Shown piece after piece: positions 1-9,731 of a DNA stretch of 64,000 nucleotides. This DNA comes from JANNBN01 sp963763885 (GTDB lineage Bacteria; Actinomycetota; Acidimicrobiia; Acidimicrobiales; JANYDT01), in contig CAVXQD010000007.1 in the NCBI GenBank assembly GCA_963763885.1, positions 1,984,001-2,048,000 on the forward strand, given 5' to 3'. How positions within the stretch are numbered: position 1 is the stretch's first letter; the number at the start of each line of letters is the position of its first letter. The notes beneath the pieces were generated by a model that saw only the letters and a list, made by a program, of their open reading frames with translations, did not search any database and was not told the DNA's origin. Position numbers and translations under genes: made by a program.

Positions 1-1
1 G

Positions 2-952
2 AACTTGCTTGAGGCCGGTGCCCCAATTGGTGGTGAAGCAGATTTTGCCGTGGTCGAAACCGTTGGCACTCAGCCGCAGTTCGACTTCCCCGTGCGTGAC
101 CACATCGAGCTCGGTGAACTGCTGGGCGCCATCGACACCGAACGCGGCGCAAAGGTCAGCGGAGCACGCTTCTATTACCTCACAGGACCCGGCGCACTGC
201 TTGAGTTCGCATTGTTGCAACACGCCATTTCCAGCGCCGTGCGCAATGGCTTCACACCGATGATCACCCCGGTGTTGGTGAAGCCCGAAGCGATGGCCGG
301 TACTGGATACCTAGGTGTACATAGCGACGAGGTGTATCACCTGCCGGCCGACGATCTCTACCTCGTAGGTACGAGCGAAGTCCCGTTGGCGGCATATCAC
401 ATGAACGAAATGTTGGACGCTGCAAAGCTTCCCCGGCGTTACGCGGCCTTTTCGTCCTGCTTCAGGAGAGAGGCGGGCAGCTACGGAAAAGACACACGGG
501 GAATCATCCGTGTGCATCAGTTCGACAAGGTCGAGATGTTCTCGTTCTGCGACCCCGCAGATGCGCACGACGAGCACCTTCGGTTCCTGGCATGGGAGAA
601 AGAGTTTCTCGTGTCGCTTGGACTCCACTTCCGTGTCATCGACACAGCGTCCGGAGACCTCGGTGCCAGCGCTGCGCGCAAGTTTGATTGCGAGGCCTGG
701 CTCCCAAGCCAGCAGACATTCCGGGAAGTCACCAGCACGTCTAACTGCACGGACTTTCAGGCTCGGCGTTTGGGCATACGGATGAAAGACGAGAACGGCA
801 CAAGGCCAGTCGCGATGCTCAACGGCACCCTTTGTGCCATGGCGCGCATGGTTGTCATGGTGCTGGAGAATGGCCAACAAGCCGACGGGTCTGTGGTGCT
901 GCCCGGACCACTCCAGAGATTCATGGGTCAAGCGGCAATCCACCCGATCTGA
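2..952 (+). CDS. serS: Seryl-tRNA synthetase, C-terminal part (5' end outside window)
   Basis: Charges tRNA(Ser) with serine in the cytoplasm. The visible 316 residues hold the class II catalytic core: the linker after the coiled-coil arm (APIGGEAD), motif 2 around CFRREAGSYGKDTRG, and motif 3 with the segment LENGQQADGSVVLPGPLQ near the C-terminus, which is typical of SerRS. The reading frame is open to the left edge, so the N-terminal tRNA-binding coiled coil (about 100 residues in the family) lies outside the window and no start codon is assigned. The motif 3 stretch reads CAMARMVV where most SerRS have a more regular AxGR; the arginine is kept. The family assignment is secure. Confidence 0.95.
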   Translation, partial: NLLEAGAPIGGEADFAVVETVGTQPQFDFPVRDHIELGELLGAIDTERGAKVSGARFYYLTGPGALLEFALLQHAISSAVRNGFTPMITPVLVKPEAMAGTGYLGVHSDEVYHLPADDLYLVGTSEVPLAAYHMNEMLDAAKLPRRYAAFSSCFRREAGSYGKDTRGIIRVHQFDKVEMFSFCDPADAHDEHLRFLAWEKEFLVSLGLHFRVIDTASGDLGASAARKFDCEAWLPSQQTFREVTSTSNCTDFQARRLGIRMKDENGTRPVAMLNGTLCAMARMVVMVLENGQQADGSVVLPGPLQRFMGQAAIHPI

Positions 953-1139
953 ACTTCCGGCGCTCGACAACGAGCTAGCGGTGCCCTTTGTTCAGGAGCG
1001 GGAATGAGCGCAGAGCGCTGAACGGAGTCTGCTCAGGGTTCAATTGCTCAGGATCCGCCACGGTGCGGGGACTGCCCGGTAATCTTCGCAGCGGTCTGAT
1101 TCGGCTGCCACACCGGCTGCACCGGGGCTAGGAGTAACC

Positions 1140-4100
1140 ATGCGTTTTGAAACTCGACGGTTCATCGCGAGAGGAATCTCAGTTGTGCTTCTCGCCATGG
1201 CCGGGGTCCCGATGTATGCCAGGTCTGTTCACGCGCAGGCTGGTCCGGTTTCGGGGACGGTATTTGCCGACAGCAACCAGAATGGTACGAAGGACACGGG
1301 CGAGTCCTTCCTCCCGGGGGTTGTGGTTTCGGCGACCGGATCCGATGGCTCTGTCTCAACAGCGACAACGGACGTCGCCGGCGCTTATCAGTTCTCCGGT
1401 CTCTCCGCTCCGTCCTTCCGGATTGAATTCGCGACGCCGTCAGGCATGCAGCCTGCCCCGTTGGGACCTGACAATGGTTCAACTGTTCAGTTCGTCGCCG
1501 CTGGCGGCACCGCTAAAGCTGCCTTCGCCGACCCGGCTGCGTACTGTCAAAGCAATCCGATGCTCGCAATTGTTTGCTTCTCTCAGACTGCAGCCGTCGG
1601 TTCGGAGACTCAGGCTGCGCTAAAGACCGTTCCTTACGACAGCACTGGTGCACCCCCTGCAGGTCTTGTCACCCGGCTTACCATGGCGGAGGTGGGCTCG
1701 ACCTGGGGCCTCGCGTATCACCGGGCTTCAGGAAAGATCTTTCAAGGCGCCTTTCTGAAGCGTGGCGTTGCGGTTGGCGCCGGCGGCCTTGGTGCCATTT
1801 ACGCCACCCCGGCTGCCAGCGGCGCACCGACCCAGTTGGCATCGATTCTGACGGCTGGGACCGATCCTCGTACCAACACATCGGCACCCGGTTACTGGGA
1901 GCACGATTCTGACTCGTTCGGGTCGGTTCACAAGGTCGGGCTCGGCGACCTCGATCTGTCCAGCGACCAGACCGCCTTATATGTGGTGAATCTTGCCGAC
2001 AACGGTATCTACAGCATTGCCCTCAACGCCGATGGAACCGCCGCAGGATTGCCGAGCGGGCCGCTCACAGTCCCGGCACCGGCAGGGTGTTCGGCCGGTC
2101 AATTCCATGTGTTTGGTCTCGGAATTGCCGGGTCCCGAGGTCTGGTGGGCGGCGTGTGCACCGGGCCAACTACGGCTGACTTGAAGGGTTACGTATTTGA
2201 GTTTGCTGCCACGGGTGTTGCTGGGTCGCTTTCTGGTCCCATTCTCACCTTTCCCCTGAACTATTCGAAGGGCAGCATCATCAATTGGTGCAACCCTCGG
2301 CCCCCTGGCGACGGTGACTACATGGCGTGGGACACCATCACCTCCGACGTCGATACCGATGTGCGCAGGTGTACGCCTGGCGCCAGCGGCTTGGTTGCGC
2401 CGCAGGCATCGCTGACAGATTTGCAGGTGACGGAGAGCGGAGACCTCGTTATCGGTATCCGGGACCGGTTCGGTGACCAGACCGGGTACGGCTTGCGTTC
2501 TATGACGCTTGCCGATCCGATGCTGTTCGAGGGGCAAGCTGGAGGCGATGTGCTGATGGCCTGCAAGTCCGGCTCAACGTGGGTGTTGGAGTCAAACGGA
2601 AGCTGCGGCGGACGCCCAGGACAAGGTATGAACAACTCAGAGGGACCCGGCGGCGGCGAGTTCTTCAATGGCGACCTGTTCTCTAGCCTGCATGAAGAAA
2701 CAGCGCTTGGGTCGCTCGTGAGAGTTGGCGGCAAAGCCGAAGTTGTCGCGTCGGTATATGACGTGTCGGACGTCTACCAACAGGGTTTGGTTCGGTTGAA
2801 TGACAGCGACGGTAACCGCACTGCCTTTGCGGAAATTTCGCCAAATACGGGGAGTGGAAATGGCCCGTTCGGTAAGGCCAACGGCCTTGGCGACATGGAG
2901 GCCCTGTGCGATCAGGCGCCGATCGAGATCGGCAACCGAGTGTGGCTCGATATTGACCGTGATGGTCAACAAGATCCTGGTGAATCCGGCATCGACGGTG
3001 TTGCCGTTGAGCTGTGGCGCCTCGGCGCCAAGGTCGGTGACACTGTGACCGCCTTGGGTGGCTCGTATCTGTTCAACGCAGCGAACGTTGCTGGTGGAGT
3101 CCTTTCCAACACCGACCACGAGGTACGGATCCCCAATGCGTCCGGAACCGGTTTGCAGACCCCGCTCGCCAACCTCACGCTGACCACAACCAACGCTGGA
3201 GCCGATCCATCGGACTCCGACGCCACGATCAACTCGACGAATGCGGTCGTGCCTGTCGCAGCGACATCCATCGCTCGCGCCGGCTCCAACAACCACACGT
3301 TTGACATCGGTTTCGCCCCAGTCTTTGCCCTCGGTAATCGGGTGTTTCTCGATGACGGCCTCGGCGGCGGCGTTCCCGGCGACGGAATACAAAACGGAGG
3401 TGAGGCAGGCATTGCCAACGTCAGTTTGAAGCTCTGTGGCGTTGACGGTTCCGGAAATCCGACCGGCTCTTCGATCGCGACAACAACGACGGACGCTTCG
3501 GGTTATTACCGGTTCGACGGATTGTTAGCTGGCACGTATGTGGTCGTCGTCGATGTCGCTGCCTCACCGTCTCTGGGGAACCTGAATTCCAGTGTTGGCG
3601 CGCCAGATCCGGAATCTGGCGTGGATCGTGACGACAACGGCAAAGACGTCGTGCTTCCAGCTGGTTCGCTATGCGCTGCCGGCGTGGCCAGCGGTCCGGT
3701 GATTCTTGGACCGACTGCTGCGGAACCAACCGGTGAAACCGACAAGTCCGCTGTTGTTGACGTCCAAAGCGACCCCTATAGCAACCTGACGGTGGACTTC
3801 GGGTTCGTCACACGGCTGACTCCAACCCCGACCACACCTGGGGCTGCCACAACGAACCCAGCCCCGAACCCAAATCCGACCCCCAATCCAACGGTGGCGG
3901 CAACTCCAACTCCAACGGCAGCGCCGACCACGGCTGCTCCGACAACGGCGGTTCCGACGACAGTGGTTCCAACGACCGTGTCGACGACAACCGTGGCGGC
4001 CCCGACAACAACTCCTCCGCCTTCGACGGTGTTGACGGTTGACCCTTCTGCGCCGGAGCTCGAAGTTGAGAGCGACATCGCGCTCACGGGGGCAAACGAC

Positions 4101-4211
4101 GACCAGCTTGTGCTGTTGTCGTTCCTGCTGATGGCACTGGGAGCTGCGCTGTGGTTCGTTGGCGGCCGCTCGGTCGCAACGACACCAACCACTTCGGCTC
4201 GCAAGCGCTGA
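1140..4211 (+). CDS. Large SdrD-B-domain surface protein with sorting-like C-terminal tail
   Basis: 1023-residue exported protein of unknown role. An N-terminal signal peptide (about residues 1-33, ending VHAQA) is followed by an SdrD-B/Cna-B-like domain with a Ca-loop pattern (FADSNQNGTKDTGES). A long middle region (about 110-590) resembles no domain I can name. Two more SdrD-B-like domains follow (starting IGNRVWLDIDRDGQQD and LGNRVFLDDG), then a Pro/Thr-rich linker of about 90 residues. The tail is LTGANDD, a hydrophobic segment (about 990-1009) and a basic end, resembling an LPXTG-type sorting signal with a degenerate motif. RBS TAGGAG lies 5 nt before the ATG. It is probably displayed on the cell surface as an adhesin or structural protein; the function is not known. 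Confidence 0.85.
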   Translation: MRFETRRFIARGISVVLLAMAGVPMYARSVHAQAGPVSGTVFADSNQNGTKDTGESFLPGVVVSATGSDGSVSTATTDVAGAYQFSGLSAPSFRIEFATPSGMQPAPLGPDNGSTVQFVAAGGTAKAAFADPAAYCQSNPMLAIVCFSQTAAVGSETQAALKTVPYDSTGAPPAGLVTRLTMAEVGSTWGLAYHRASGKIFQGAFLKRGVAVGAGGLGAIYATPAASGAPTQLASILTAGTDPRTNTSAPGYWEHDSDSFGSVHKVGLGDLDLSSDQTALYVVNLADNGIYSIALNADGTAAGLPSGPLTVPAPAGCSAGQFHVFGLGIAGSRGLVGGVCTGPTTADLKGYVFEFAATGVAGSLSGPILTFPLNYSKGSIINWCNPRPPGDGDYMAWDTITSDVDTDVRRCTPGASGLVAPQASLTDLQVTESGDLVIGIRDRFGDQTGYGLRSMTLADPMLFEGQAGGDVLMACKSGSTWVLESNGSCGGRPGQGMNNSEGPGGGEFFNGDLFSSLHEETALGSLVRVGGKAEVVASVYDVSDVYQQGLVRLNDSDGNRTAFAEISPNTGSGNGPFGKANGLGDMEALCDQAPIEIGNRVWLDIDRDGQQDPGESGIDGVAVELWRLGAKVGDTVTALGGSYLFNAANVAGGVLSNTDHEVRIPNASGTGLQTPLANLTLTTTNAGADPSDSDATINSTNAVVPVAATSIARAGSNNHTFDIGFAPVFALGNRVFLDDGLGGGVPGDGIQNGGEAGIANVSLKLCGVDGSGNPTGSSIATTTTDASGYYRFDGLLAGTYVVVVDVAASPSLGNLNSSVGAPDPESGVDRDDNGKDVVLPAGSLCAAGVASGPVILGPTAAEPTGETDKSAVVDVQSDPYSNLTVDFGFVTRLTPTPTTPGAATTNPAPNPNPTPNPTVAATPTPTAAPTTAAPTTAVPTTVVPTTVSTTTVAAPTTTPPPSTVLTVDPSAPELEVESDIALTGANDDQLVLLSFLLMALGAALWFVGGRSVATTPTTSARKR

Positions 4212-4424
4212 CGCTGCCTCAACAGGCGGACCTCGAGTCCGCTGAAATCCTTTTCGACGCTGTCCCGGCCAGGTGGTTGGGGCAGTTTCGCGTCCAGAAG
4301 CCAGTCTGGGTGTGACATCGGCGACACCTGGCGGTTGGTCACGGTAGGGTGTAGGCAGTCCGACGCACAGAGGGTGACGGCGACGGACGATGAGTGAGTC
4401 ACCCGAACAGAGGTAATTATCCAC

Positions 4425-5624
4425 ATGGCTTCGGTCGAGCTGGAACATATCGATAAGACCTATGACAACGGTTTTCAAGCCGTAAAGGACCTCAACCTCA
4501 AGGTTGAAGATGGGGAATTTCTTGTCCTCGTAGGTCCGTCTGGTTGTGGCAAAACAACCGCCCTGCGTATGGTCGCTGGACTCGAAGACATCACGGGCGG
4601 TGAATTGCGAATTGGTGACCGTCGCGTCAACGAAGTGCCACCAAAAGACCGGGATATCGCAATGGTGTTCCAGTCGTACGCCCTTTACCCGCACATGACC
4701 GTGGCCGAGAACATCGGCTTCGGTCTGAAGCTGCGCAAGATGGACAAAGACCAGATCACCAAGCGAGTCAACGAAGCCGCCAACATGTTGGGGCTCGAAG
4801 AACTTCTTGATCGTCGTCCGAAGCAGTTGTCGGGCGGCCAGCGTCAGCGTGTTGCAATGGGCCGTGCAATCGTCCGTGAGCCACAGGTGTTCCTGATGGA
4901 TGAGCCGCTGTCAAACCTCGACGCCAAAATGCGCGTTCAGACCCGTGCGGAAATTTCACGCATTCAGCAGCGCCTCGGTGTCACAACGATCTACGTAACC
5001 CACGATCAGGTCGAAGCAATGACTATGGGATCGCGCGTTGCAGTCATGAAGAAAGGCTTGCTGCAGCAGGTCGACACGCCACAATTCATCTACGACAATC
5101 CTGCAAACCTCTTTGTTGCGGGCTTCATCGGATCTCCCCCTATGAACCTCTGCGAGGGTGTCATCGTCCCTACTTCCAACGGTGAGGTAGACGTGGTCAT
5201 CGGCGAGAACCGTCTCCGCGTGCCAGCCGCTGCCGTGTTGGAGCGGGGCATTCCAGTACCCGACGGATCCGGCCGCAATGTTGTGGTTGGTATCCGCCCA
5301 GAAGACATGCAGGATGGTGCCCTCACGGAAGTCGATCCGCTTCGTCGTCTCCGGGCTACGGTCGATATCACCGAGGCCCTCGGCTCTGAAGTCATGGCGT
5401 ACTTCGGCGTAGACGCCCAACAGGTCTTCAGTGACGGTGCTAAGCGCGAAGACGACGAGGAGAACCTCAAGTCCATCGGCGTGGAGTCAGGCTCCACCTT
5501 CGTGGCGAGTTTCAACGCACGTAGTCGTGTCCGCCCGGGTGACAAGATTGAGGTCGCAGTCGATACGGCGCGCCTCCACTTCTTTGATCCCGAGACCGGT
5601 TCGCGCCTCGGCAATTCTCGCTGA
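4425..5624 (+). CDS. ugpC: ABC transporter ATP-binding protein, MalK/UgpC/MsiK type
   Basis: 399-residue ATPase that powers carbohydrate-type ABC importers at the inner face of the membrane. Visible motifs: Walker A GPSGCGKT (37-44), Q-loop at VFQSYALYPH, signature LSGGQ (135-139), Walker B VFLMDEP (about 155-161), and H-loop VTHDQ. The C-terminal 150 residues match the TOBE/regulatory domain of the MalK branch. No permease or binding protein gene lies nearby, so it may serve several transporters, as MsiK does in Streptomyces (inference). RBS AGAGG lies about 10 nt before the ATG. The exact substrate cannot be read from the sequence. Confidence 0.9.
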   Translation: MASVELEHIDKTYDNGFQAVKDLNLKVEDGEFLVLVGPSGCGKTTALRMVAGLEDITGGELRIGDRRVNEVPPKDRDIAMVFQSYALYPHMTVAENIGFGLKLRKMDKDQITKRVNEAANMLGLEELLDRRPKQLSGGQRQRVAMGRAIVREPQVFLMDEPLSNLDAKMRVQTRAEISRIQQRLGVTTIYVTHDQVEAMTMGSRVAVMKKGLLQQVDTPQFIYDNPANLFVAGFIGSPPMNLCEGVIVPTSNGEVDVVIGENRLRVPAAAVLERGIPVPDGSGRNVVVGIRPEDMQDGALTEVDPLRRLRATVDITEALGSEVMAYFGVDAQQVFSDGAKREDDEENLKSIGVESGSTFVASFNARSRVRPGDKIEVAVDTARLHFFDPETGSRLGNSR

Positions 5625-5670
5625 AGCGGGACTAAAACAATCGCCGTTGTGCGATAAGACAAGTGCGCGC

Positions 5671-5694
5671 GGGGCCATCTCATCGGATGGTCCC
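5671..5694 (+). terminator. Hairpin downstream of the UgpC-type gene
   Basis: GGGGCCATC (5671-5679) can pair with GATGGTCCC (5686-5694) to form a 9-bp stem with one G-T pair and a 6-nt loop. It starts 47 nt after the stop of the ATPase gene. No U-run follows, so it may be a weak or factor-assisted terminator, or a leader structure for the next gene. Confidence 0.4.
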
Positions 5695-5776
5695 GTGAAC
5701 GCCTTGAAATGGCTCGATGGCCAGGTTTTTGAGATTTCGTTGTACCGACTCGCTGGCGCGGCGTAGGGTCTGTCCG

Positions 5777-8332
5777 ATGACAGCGGCGAGCCGAATCCTG
5801 ACATTCGGAAGGGTTTCGGTGGAGACGGACACCGGCCCTTTGCTGATGTCGGGCCGCGTCGCCGACCTGCTTCTGTTGCTCCTGGAGGCATCGGAGAGTT
5901 GGGTTTCTCGTGATGCGCTGATTGATCGTTTGTGGGCCGACAGGGATCAGCCCCCGCCGTCGGCTCGAAACGCACTCCGGACGTACGTTGCAAAGCTGCG
6001 AGACAACCTCGGTGAATCGGCTCTGCTGACCCGTACCTCTCCGTGCGCATATCGGCTGGACCGAACTGTGGTCCGATCAGATCTCGATGATGTCAGAGAC
6101 GCACTTCGCGTTGCTCGGCTTCGCCTTCCAAGCGATCCAGTGGGTGCGTTGCAGGTGCTTGAAGCAGCCCGTCAATTTGTTGTCGGCGACCCACTTGGCG
6201 GGATCGACAACCCTTGGCTGATTGCCACCAGAATGTCCACGGAAGAGTTGATGGATGACCTGGATGACGAATATTGCACTGCGCTGGTGAAAGCTGGGGT
6301 GTCGGTCGAACACCTTGAGGAGATCTCGCGGCTCGCCGAGTACCGACCACTTCGAGAGCGTCGTACGGAGATGCGTATGCGTGCGTTGCGACAGGCCGGG
6401 CGCCGCCGAGAGGCTTTACGTGTTGCAGCAGCGCACCACCAGCGAATGGTGGACCAGACAGGATTGAGCGCGTCTGCCGAGATCAGGCTCCTCGAACAAG
6501 AGTTGCTGGTTGAAGACAATCACGAGCCAATAATCGCTCACCTGATTGGTGTCGATGATCTGATTGCCGCAATTGCGGCCGAGCCGTTTGTCACGCAGCC
6601 CGAGCCGTTGGCGAGGGTCTTGGGAATCTCGCAGGGAGAACTGAGCGAGCTGGTGGGAATGGCTCGTTCGAGACGGTTGATCGAAGGAGACTTCGGGAGT
6701 TTCGCCCGCTTAGGTGCAGACCCATTTCCAGACGGTGTGGGATCTCGCTGGCACCAGCGATGGTCAGACGTTGACGGGCTCCCTGTTTGGCGAGTTCTCG
6801 ACCATCGAATTGCTTCCGGAGAAGTGGACAACCAGCATTGCAGCGCAGTCATAGCGGCAGGTCGGCTCGCGTGCGATGCGGGAGAACTGCGTGCTGCTTT
6901 CGTGTTGCTGGATCGCTTTCACCAGGCCACTCGAAACGAAGATCGATTCGGCCGCGGTGTGGATCGACGCTCCCACGTCGACCTCCTTAACGCGCTAGCG
7001 GCGGTCTTGGACCAACTCGGACGCTCCGATGACGCAGTGGATAAACGCGCTCAGGCGGTAGACATTGCGCTGACCGAAGATTGGGTCGATCTGGCCGCCA
7101 CAGTTGCAGCACCTGACTCTGCCATCGGACGTTCGTATGTAGAGAACGAGGATGTCACCCGGCTCATCCGCCGCACGATGAGACGTCTTGACAGTGCAGA
7201 ACGAAGTGCACATACGGTTCGCTTGTTGTCGGAACTCTTGTGTCGGACTGTCCTCGATGCCGGCCTCACACCGGAACTGGAACCCATTCACGACCGCCTC
7301 CTTGCGATGCGGTCAGTGCTTTCCAGCCCCATCGATCAGGCCCATGCGTACCGTGCGCGCCTGTATGTGGCCGTTTCCCGAGGTGAGACTGTTGACCAGT
7401 CAGCTTTGGACGAAATGTTGTCGCTTTGCCGCCGTTTGGAACTGCACGATCACGTCAGTGACCTACTGGTCGTCACGGCGCGAAACGCGCTTGAACGTGG
7501 TGATGGGGCAGCATGGAAACGGTCCGTCGAAGCGGTTTCTGACCTCGCGGCCCTCACCCACAGACCAGTTGATGTCTGGACACGAGTCGCACTCAGGGCA
7601 ACGGACCTTCAGCTTCGCGGCCAACACCAAGCTGCGGCGGCTCAAGCTGACGATGCGCAACTCCTCGGGGAGCGTTGGTCAATCGCTGACTCTTCGATCG
7701 CAACTGAATCGTTTGCTGTGGCGGCTGCCTGGCAGCGGGCTCAGTTCGGTGGCGAAGATACCCCCCGGTTGGCCAGCACTTCCGTGGTCGGTTTCGCCCG
7801 GCAGATTCTGGCCCGTTCCTATCGCGGCGATCTTGCTCCCGACGATTCCCTTCTCGACGTGATGGTTCGATCCTGTGTTCGAGACTCACAGCCATCCGAG
7901 CGAGCGCTCGAGTCGTTGCCGGCTTTGTTGATCGCCACCCAAGCAGCGTGGAATGTTCAGTACTCGCAGAACTGGGACCGAGTCGCGGCGGCGCTCGACG
8001 CGTGGCCTGTGGCAGGCAGCGTTCTTGGCATGATTCCCGTGGCAACGTTTGGACCTGTCGACCGTTTTCGAGCGCTCGCAGCAATTCGTCTCGGACAACT
8101 AGATCGAGCTCGACTGCATTTCGGAGAAGCCCTGATCTGGTGTGACGCGATGCGCGCTAATGGATGGGCCGCAGTTACCCTCGAGGACCAGGCCTACCTT
8201 GAAGATCTTGCGGGTACTGGTCGCGCCTCGGCTGTCCGGGCTGAAGCGGCGTATCTGCGGAGATCGCGTCGCCTGCGCCAGGGTCGGCCGGCTGGTTGGC
8301 TTTCCACGAGCAACGGGTCGCCCGGCGCCTGA
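5777..8332 (+). CDS. SARP-family (BTAD-domain) transcriptional regulator, large form
   Basis: 851-residue cytoplasmic regulator. The first ~95 residues form an OmpR-like winged helix (LTFGRVSVETD... SRDALIDRLW... ARNALRTYVAKLR). A bacterial transcriptional activator domain (BTAD, about 95-240) follows, with RPLRERRTEMRMRALRQAGRR characteristic of SARP proteins. The remaining ~600 residues are helical, Ala/Arg/Leu-rich and TPR-like; I see no Walker A, so it is not an NB-ARC/AfsR-type ATPase. I chose ATG 5777 because an SARP winged helix normally begins within ~10 residues of the LTFG strand; the in-frame upstream extension to 5717 looks non-coding. The target genes are unknown. An inverted repeat starts right after its stop. 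Confidence 0.8.
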   Translation: MTAASRILTFGRVSVETDTGPLLMSGRVADLLLLLLEASESWVSRDALIDRLWADRDQPPPSARNALRTYVAKLRDNLGESALLTRTSPCAYRLDRTVVRSDLDDVRDALRVARLRLPSDPVGALQVLEAARQFVVGDPLGGIDNPWLIATRMSTEELMDDLDDEYCTALVKAGVSVEHLEEISRLAEYRPLRERRTEMRMRALRQAGRRREALRVAAAHHQRMVDQTGLSASAEIRLLEQELLVEDNHEPIIAHLIGVDDLIAAIAAEPFVTQPEPLARVLGISQGELSELVGMARSRRLIEGDFGSFARLGADPFPDGVGSRWHQRWSDVDGLPVWRVLDHRIASGEVDNQHCSAVIAAGRLACDAGELRAAFVLLDRFHQATRNEDRFGRGVDRRSHVDLLNALAAVLDQLGRSDDAVDKRAQAVDIALTEDWVDLAATVAAPDSAIGRSYVENEDVTRLIRRTMRRLDSAERSAHTVRLLSELLCRTVLDAGLTPELEPIHDRLLAMRSVLSSPIDQAHAYRARLYVAVSRGETVDQSALDEMLSLCRRLELHDHVSDLLVVTARNALERGDGAAWKRSVEAVSDLAALTHRPVDVWTRVALRATDLQLRGQHQAAAAQADDAQLLGERWSIADSSIATESFAVAAAWQRAQFGGEDTPRLASTSVVGFARQILARSYRGDLAPDDSLLDVMVRSCVRDSQPSERALESLPALLIATQAAWNVQYSQNWDRVAAALDAWPVAGSVLGMIPVATFGPVDRFRALAAIRLGQLDRARLHFGEALIWCDAMRANGWAAVTLEDQAYLEDLAGTGRASAVRAEAAYLRRSRRLRQGRPAGWLSTSNGSPGA

Positions 8333-8333
8333 A

Positions 8334-8420
8334 GGTACCCCACTTACGCCAGGCGCAGACAGCGGGCCGCCGATACTTCTGGTCCGGCTGTCGTTGTGCT
8401 TCCGTCGCAAGTGGGGTACC
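8334..8420. repeat. 12-bp perfect inverted repeat in convergent intergenic region
   Basis: GGTACCCCACTT (8334-8345) recurs as its exact reverse complement at 8409-8420, with 63 nt between. Inside lie smaller complementary arms (GACAGC and GCTGTC). It begins two bases after the stop of the SARP-type gene and lies between convergent genes, so it may be a terminator structure, a small mobile palindrome (MITE/REP-like), or a structured RNA. No poly-U follows either arm. Confidence 0.6.
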
Positions 8421-8627
8421 TCCTCGATAAAGCACCACGCTGTCAAACCAGGCCCCAGGTTCCGCCACTGAGGCCCAGAAATCCCTTGGCTGCACGAAAC
8501 CTGTTCGGTAACCGTGCAACCCGCCGAGTAGGACTCCAGCAGATTGCCCAGGAGCGTCTCATGAGCGGGCAAATTCTCGGCAAAGACCGGCAACGGGGTA
8601 GCCGTCGGAGGGGGTGGGCGCCCGGTC
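8421..8627. other. Intergenic remainder with a second hairpin (8488-8521)
   Basis: No convincing coding sequence is seen between the inverted repeat and the end of the C92-type gene. GGCTGCACG (8488-8496) pairs with CGTGCAACC (one mismatch, up to 8521), and ACC/GGT inside extends it into a long hairpin. Short open frames exist on the minus strand but carry no recognisable motif or ribosome site. Confidence 0.4.
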
Positions 8628-9569
8628 CTAGCTCCGCCAGGCGACCGACTCCAGGTCCAGTTCGCCGACGTCGAAGAGGGATCGAGTCGTTTCCATATCC
8701 CGGGGTGTCACCACGTATCGCTCACGGAGCAGTCGGTCCAACAGCCCGTTCGCAATGCTGAGCGCTGCCTGATCCACATTGGCCTGGTTCGTGTAGGACA
8801 TTGAGGTTGCATGCGGCTTTCGAATGTGCGTGGTGCCGAGTTGGTATTCGATCAGTAGCTGCAGTTGGTCCAGCGGGTGTGGGCTGCCGTCTTCAGGGGC
8901 GTTGTCGATCATCAGTTCGCAGAACCGCTGTACGGCTGGAAACCATTGGCTGAACCCACCCAGGTTGTGCGGCTCGAGGTGGAGCCCGCAATATGGACCG
9001 ACCTTTGCTGGGGTGTTCGGGCCGGGTTCGGGGATGGCGTCGTACACGTAGAGGGGGAGGCTGACGCACACCCCGGTGTCAACCTTGTCGATTTGTGAGA
9101 GAGCCATCGTGAAGATCATCCCCATGCGCTGTGCAAATCGACGCTTGCTGTCGGGAGCAAACTCCTCTATCGCAGGCAGCGACCTGACCAGCGACACCAG
9201 CATGATGTTCGCAAGTCGGCCGAAGGCATAGTTAGGGTAAAGCCGCCCGTACTCCAGCGCCCGCTGGACGAACAGGTCGCCGTGCCCGCCGATCCGGTGG
9301 CGACGGATCAGCACAGATTCTGGTTTGGCCTCGTAACGACCCAGCTTCCACTGACTGAAGCCGCGGAAGTTTTGGTCCACGAGGACCGGCTGGTCGCCAG
9401 AGTTGTCGATGACGAGCGCGCAGTGGTCATACACCCCTCGATCAAGTTGACGGATAGCCCGAGACATTGGGTCGCTGCCCCTAAAGAGCAAAAGATCACC
9501 TTGTTGGATGTGGCTGGTGTCAATCAGTGCTGTGACCGTTTCGGCCAGCAAACTGCGATCCATGTTCAT
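8628..9569 (-). CDS. YiiX/C92-type permuted papain-like hydrolase
   Basis: 313-residue protein of the permuted NlpC/P60-like (YiiX/YaeF, peptidase C92) superfamily. The start of the fold is clear: GDLLLFRGSDPMSRAIRQ followed by YDHCALVI, where the H of the YDHCALV strand and a cysteine form the usual catalytic elements; a second block (DTGVCVSLPLYVY) supplies the probable nucleophilic Cys. The remainder is helical and unassigned. Three close in-frame ATGs exist (9575, 9569, 9563); 9569 is preferred because AAAGCGAG lies ~7 nt upstream. No signal peptide is seen. It lies downstream of the xanthine dehydrogenase operon on the same strand, separated by ~160 bp, so co-transcription is possible. 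Substrate (amide, lipid or peptide) unknown. Confidence 0.65.
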   Translation of the reverse strand: MNMDRSLLAETVTALIDTSHIQQGDLLLFRGSDPMSRAIRQLDRGVYDHCALVIDNSGDQPVLVDQNFRGFSQWKLGRYEAKPESVLIRRHRIGGHGDLFVQRALEYGRLYPNYAFGRLANIMLVSLVRSLPAIEEFAPDSKRRFAQRMGMIFTMALSQIDKVDTGVCVSLPLYVYDAIPEPGPNTPAKVGPYCGLHLEPHNLGGFSQWFPAVQRFCELMIDNAPEDGSPHPLDQLQLLIEYQLGTTHIRKPHATSMSYTNQANVDQAALSIANGLLDRLLRERYVVTPRDMETTRSLFDVGELDLESVAWRS

Positions 9570-9731
9570 ACGCATTCTCGCTTTCGCGCGACTGGCCCCA
9601 GCGGCCGAATTCGCCCTTTGGCAAGGAGGATGCACGGTCCGGGCAAATCCCCGGCACTTGCGGAGAGCAAAGTCACGGGCCGTGTTCGAAGTGACGCCTG
9701 CGCGACGCACTCAGGCGTCAGCGTTACCTCT

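Noticed and set aside
3669..4694. Minus-strand open frame across the surface protein and UgpC starts
   Set aside because: Arg-rich low-complexity shadow; both plus-strand genes are well supported.
8421..8593. Small minus-strand protein in the convergent gap
   Set aside because: No ribosome site, no recognised motif, and overlaps an inverted repeat.
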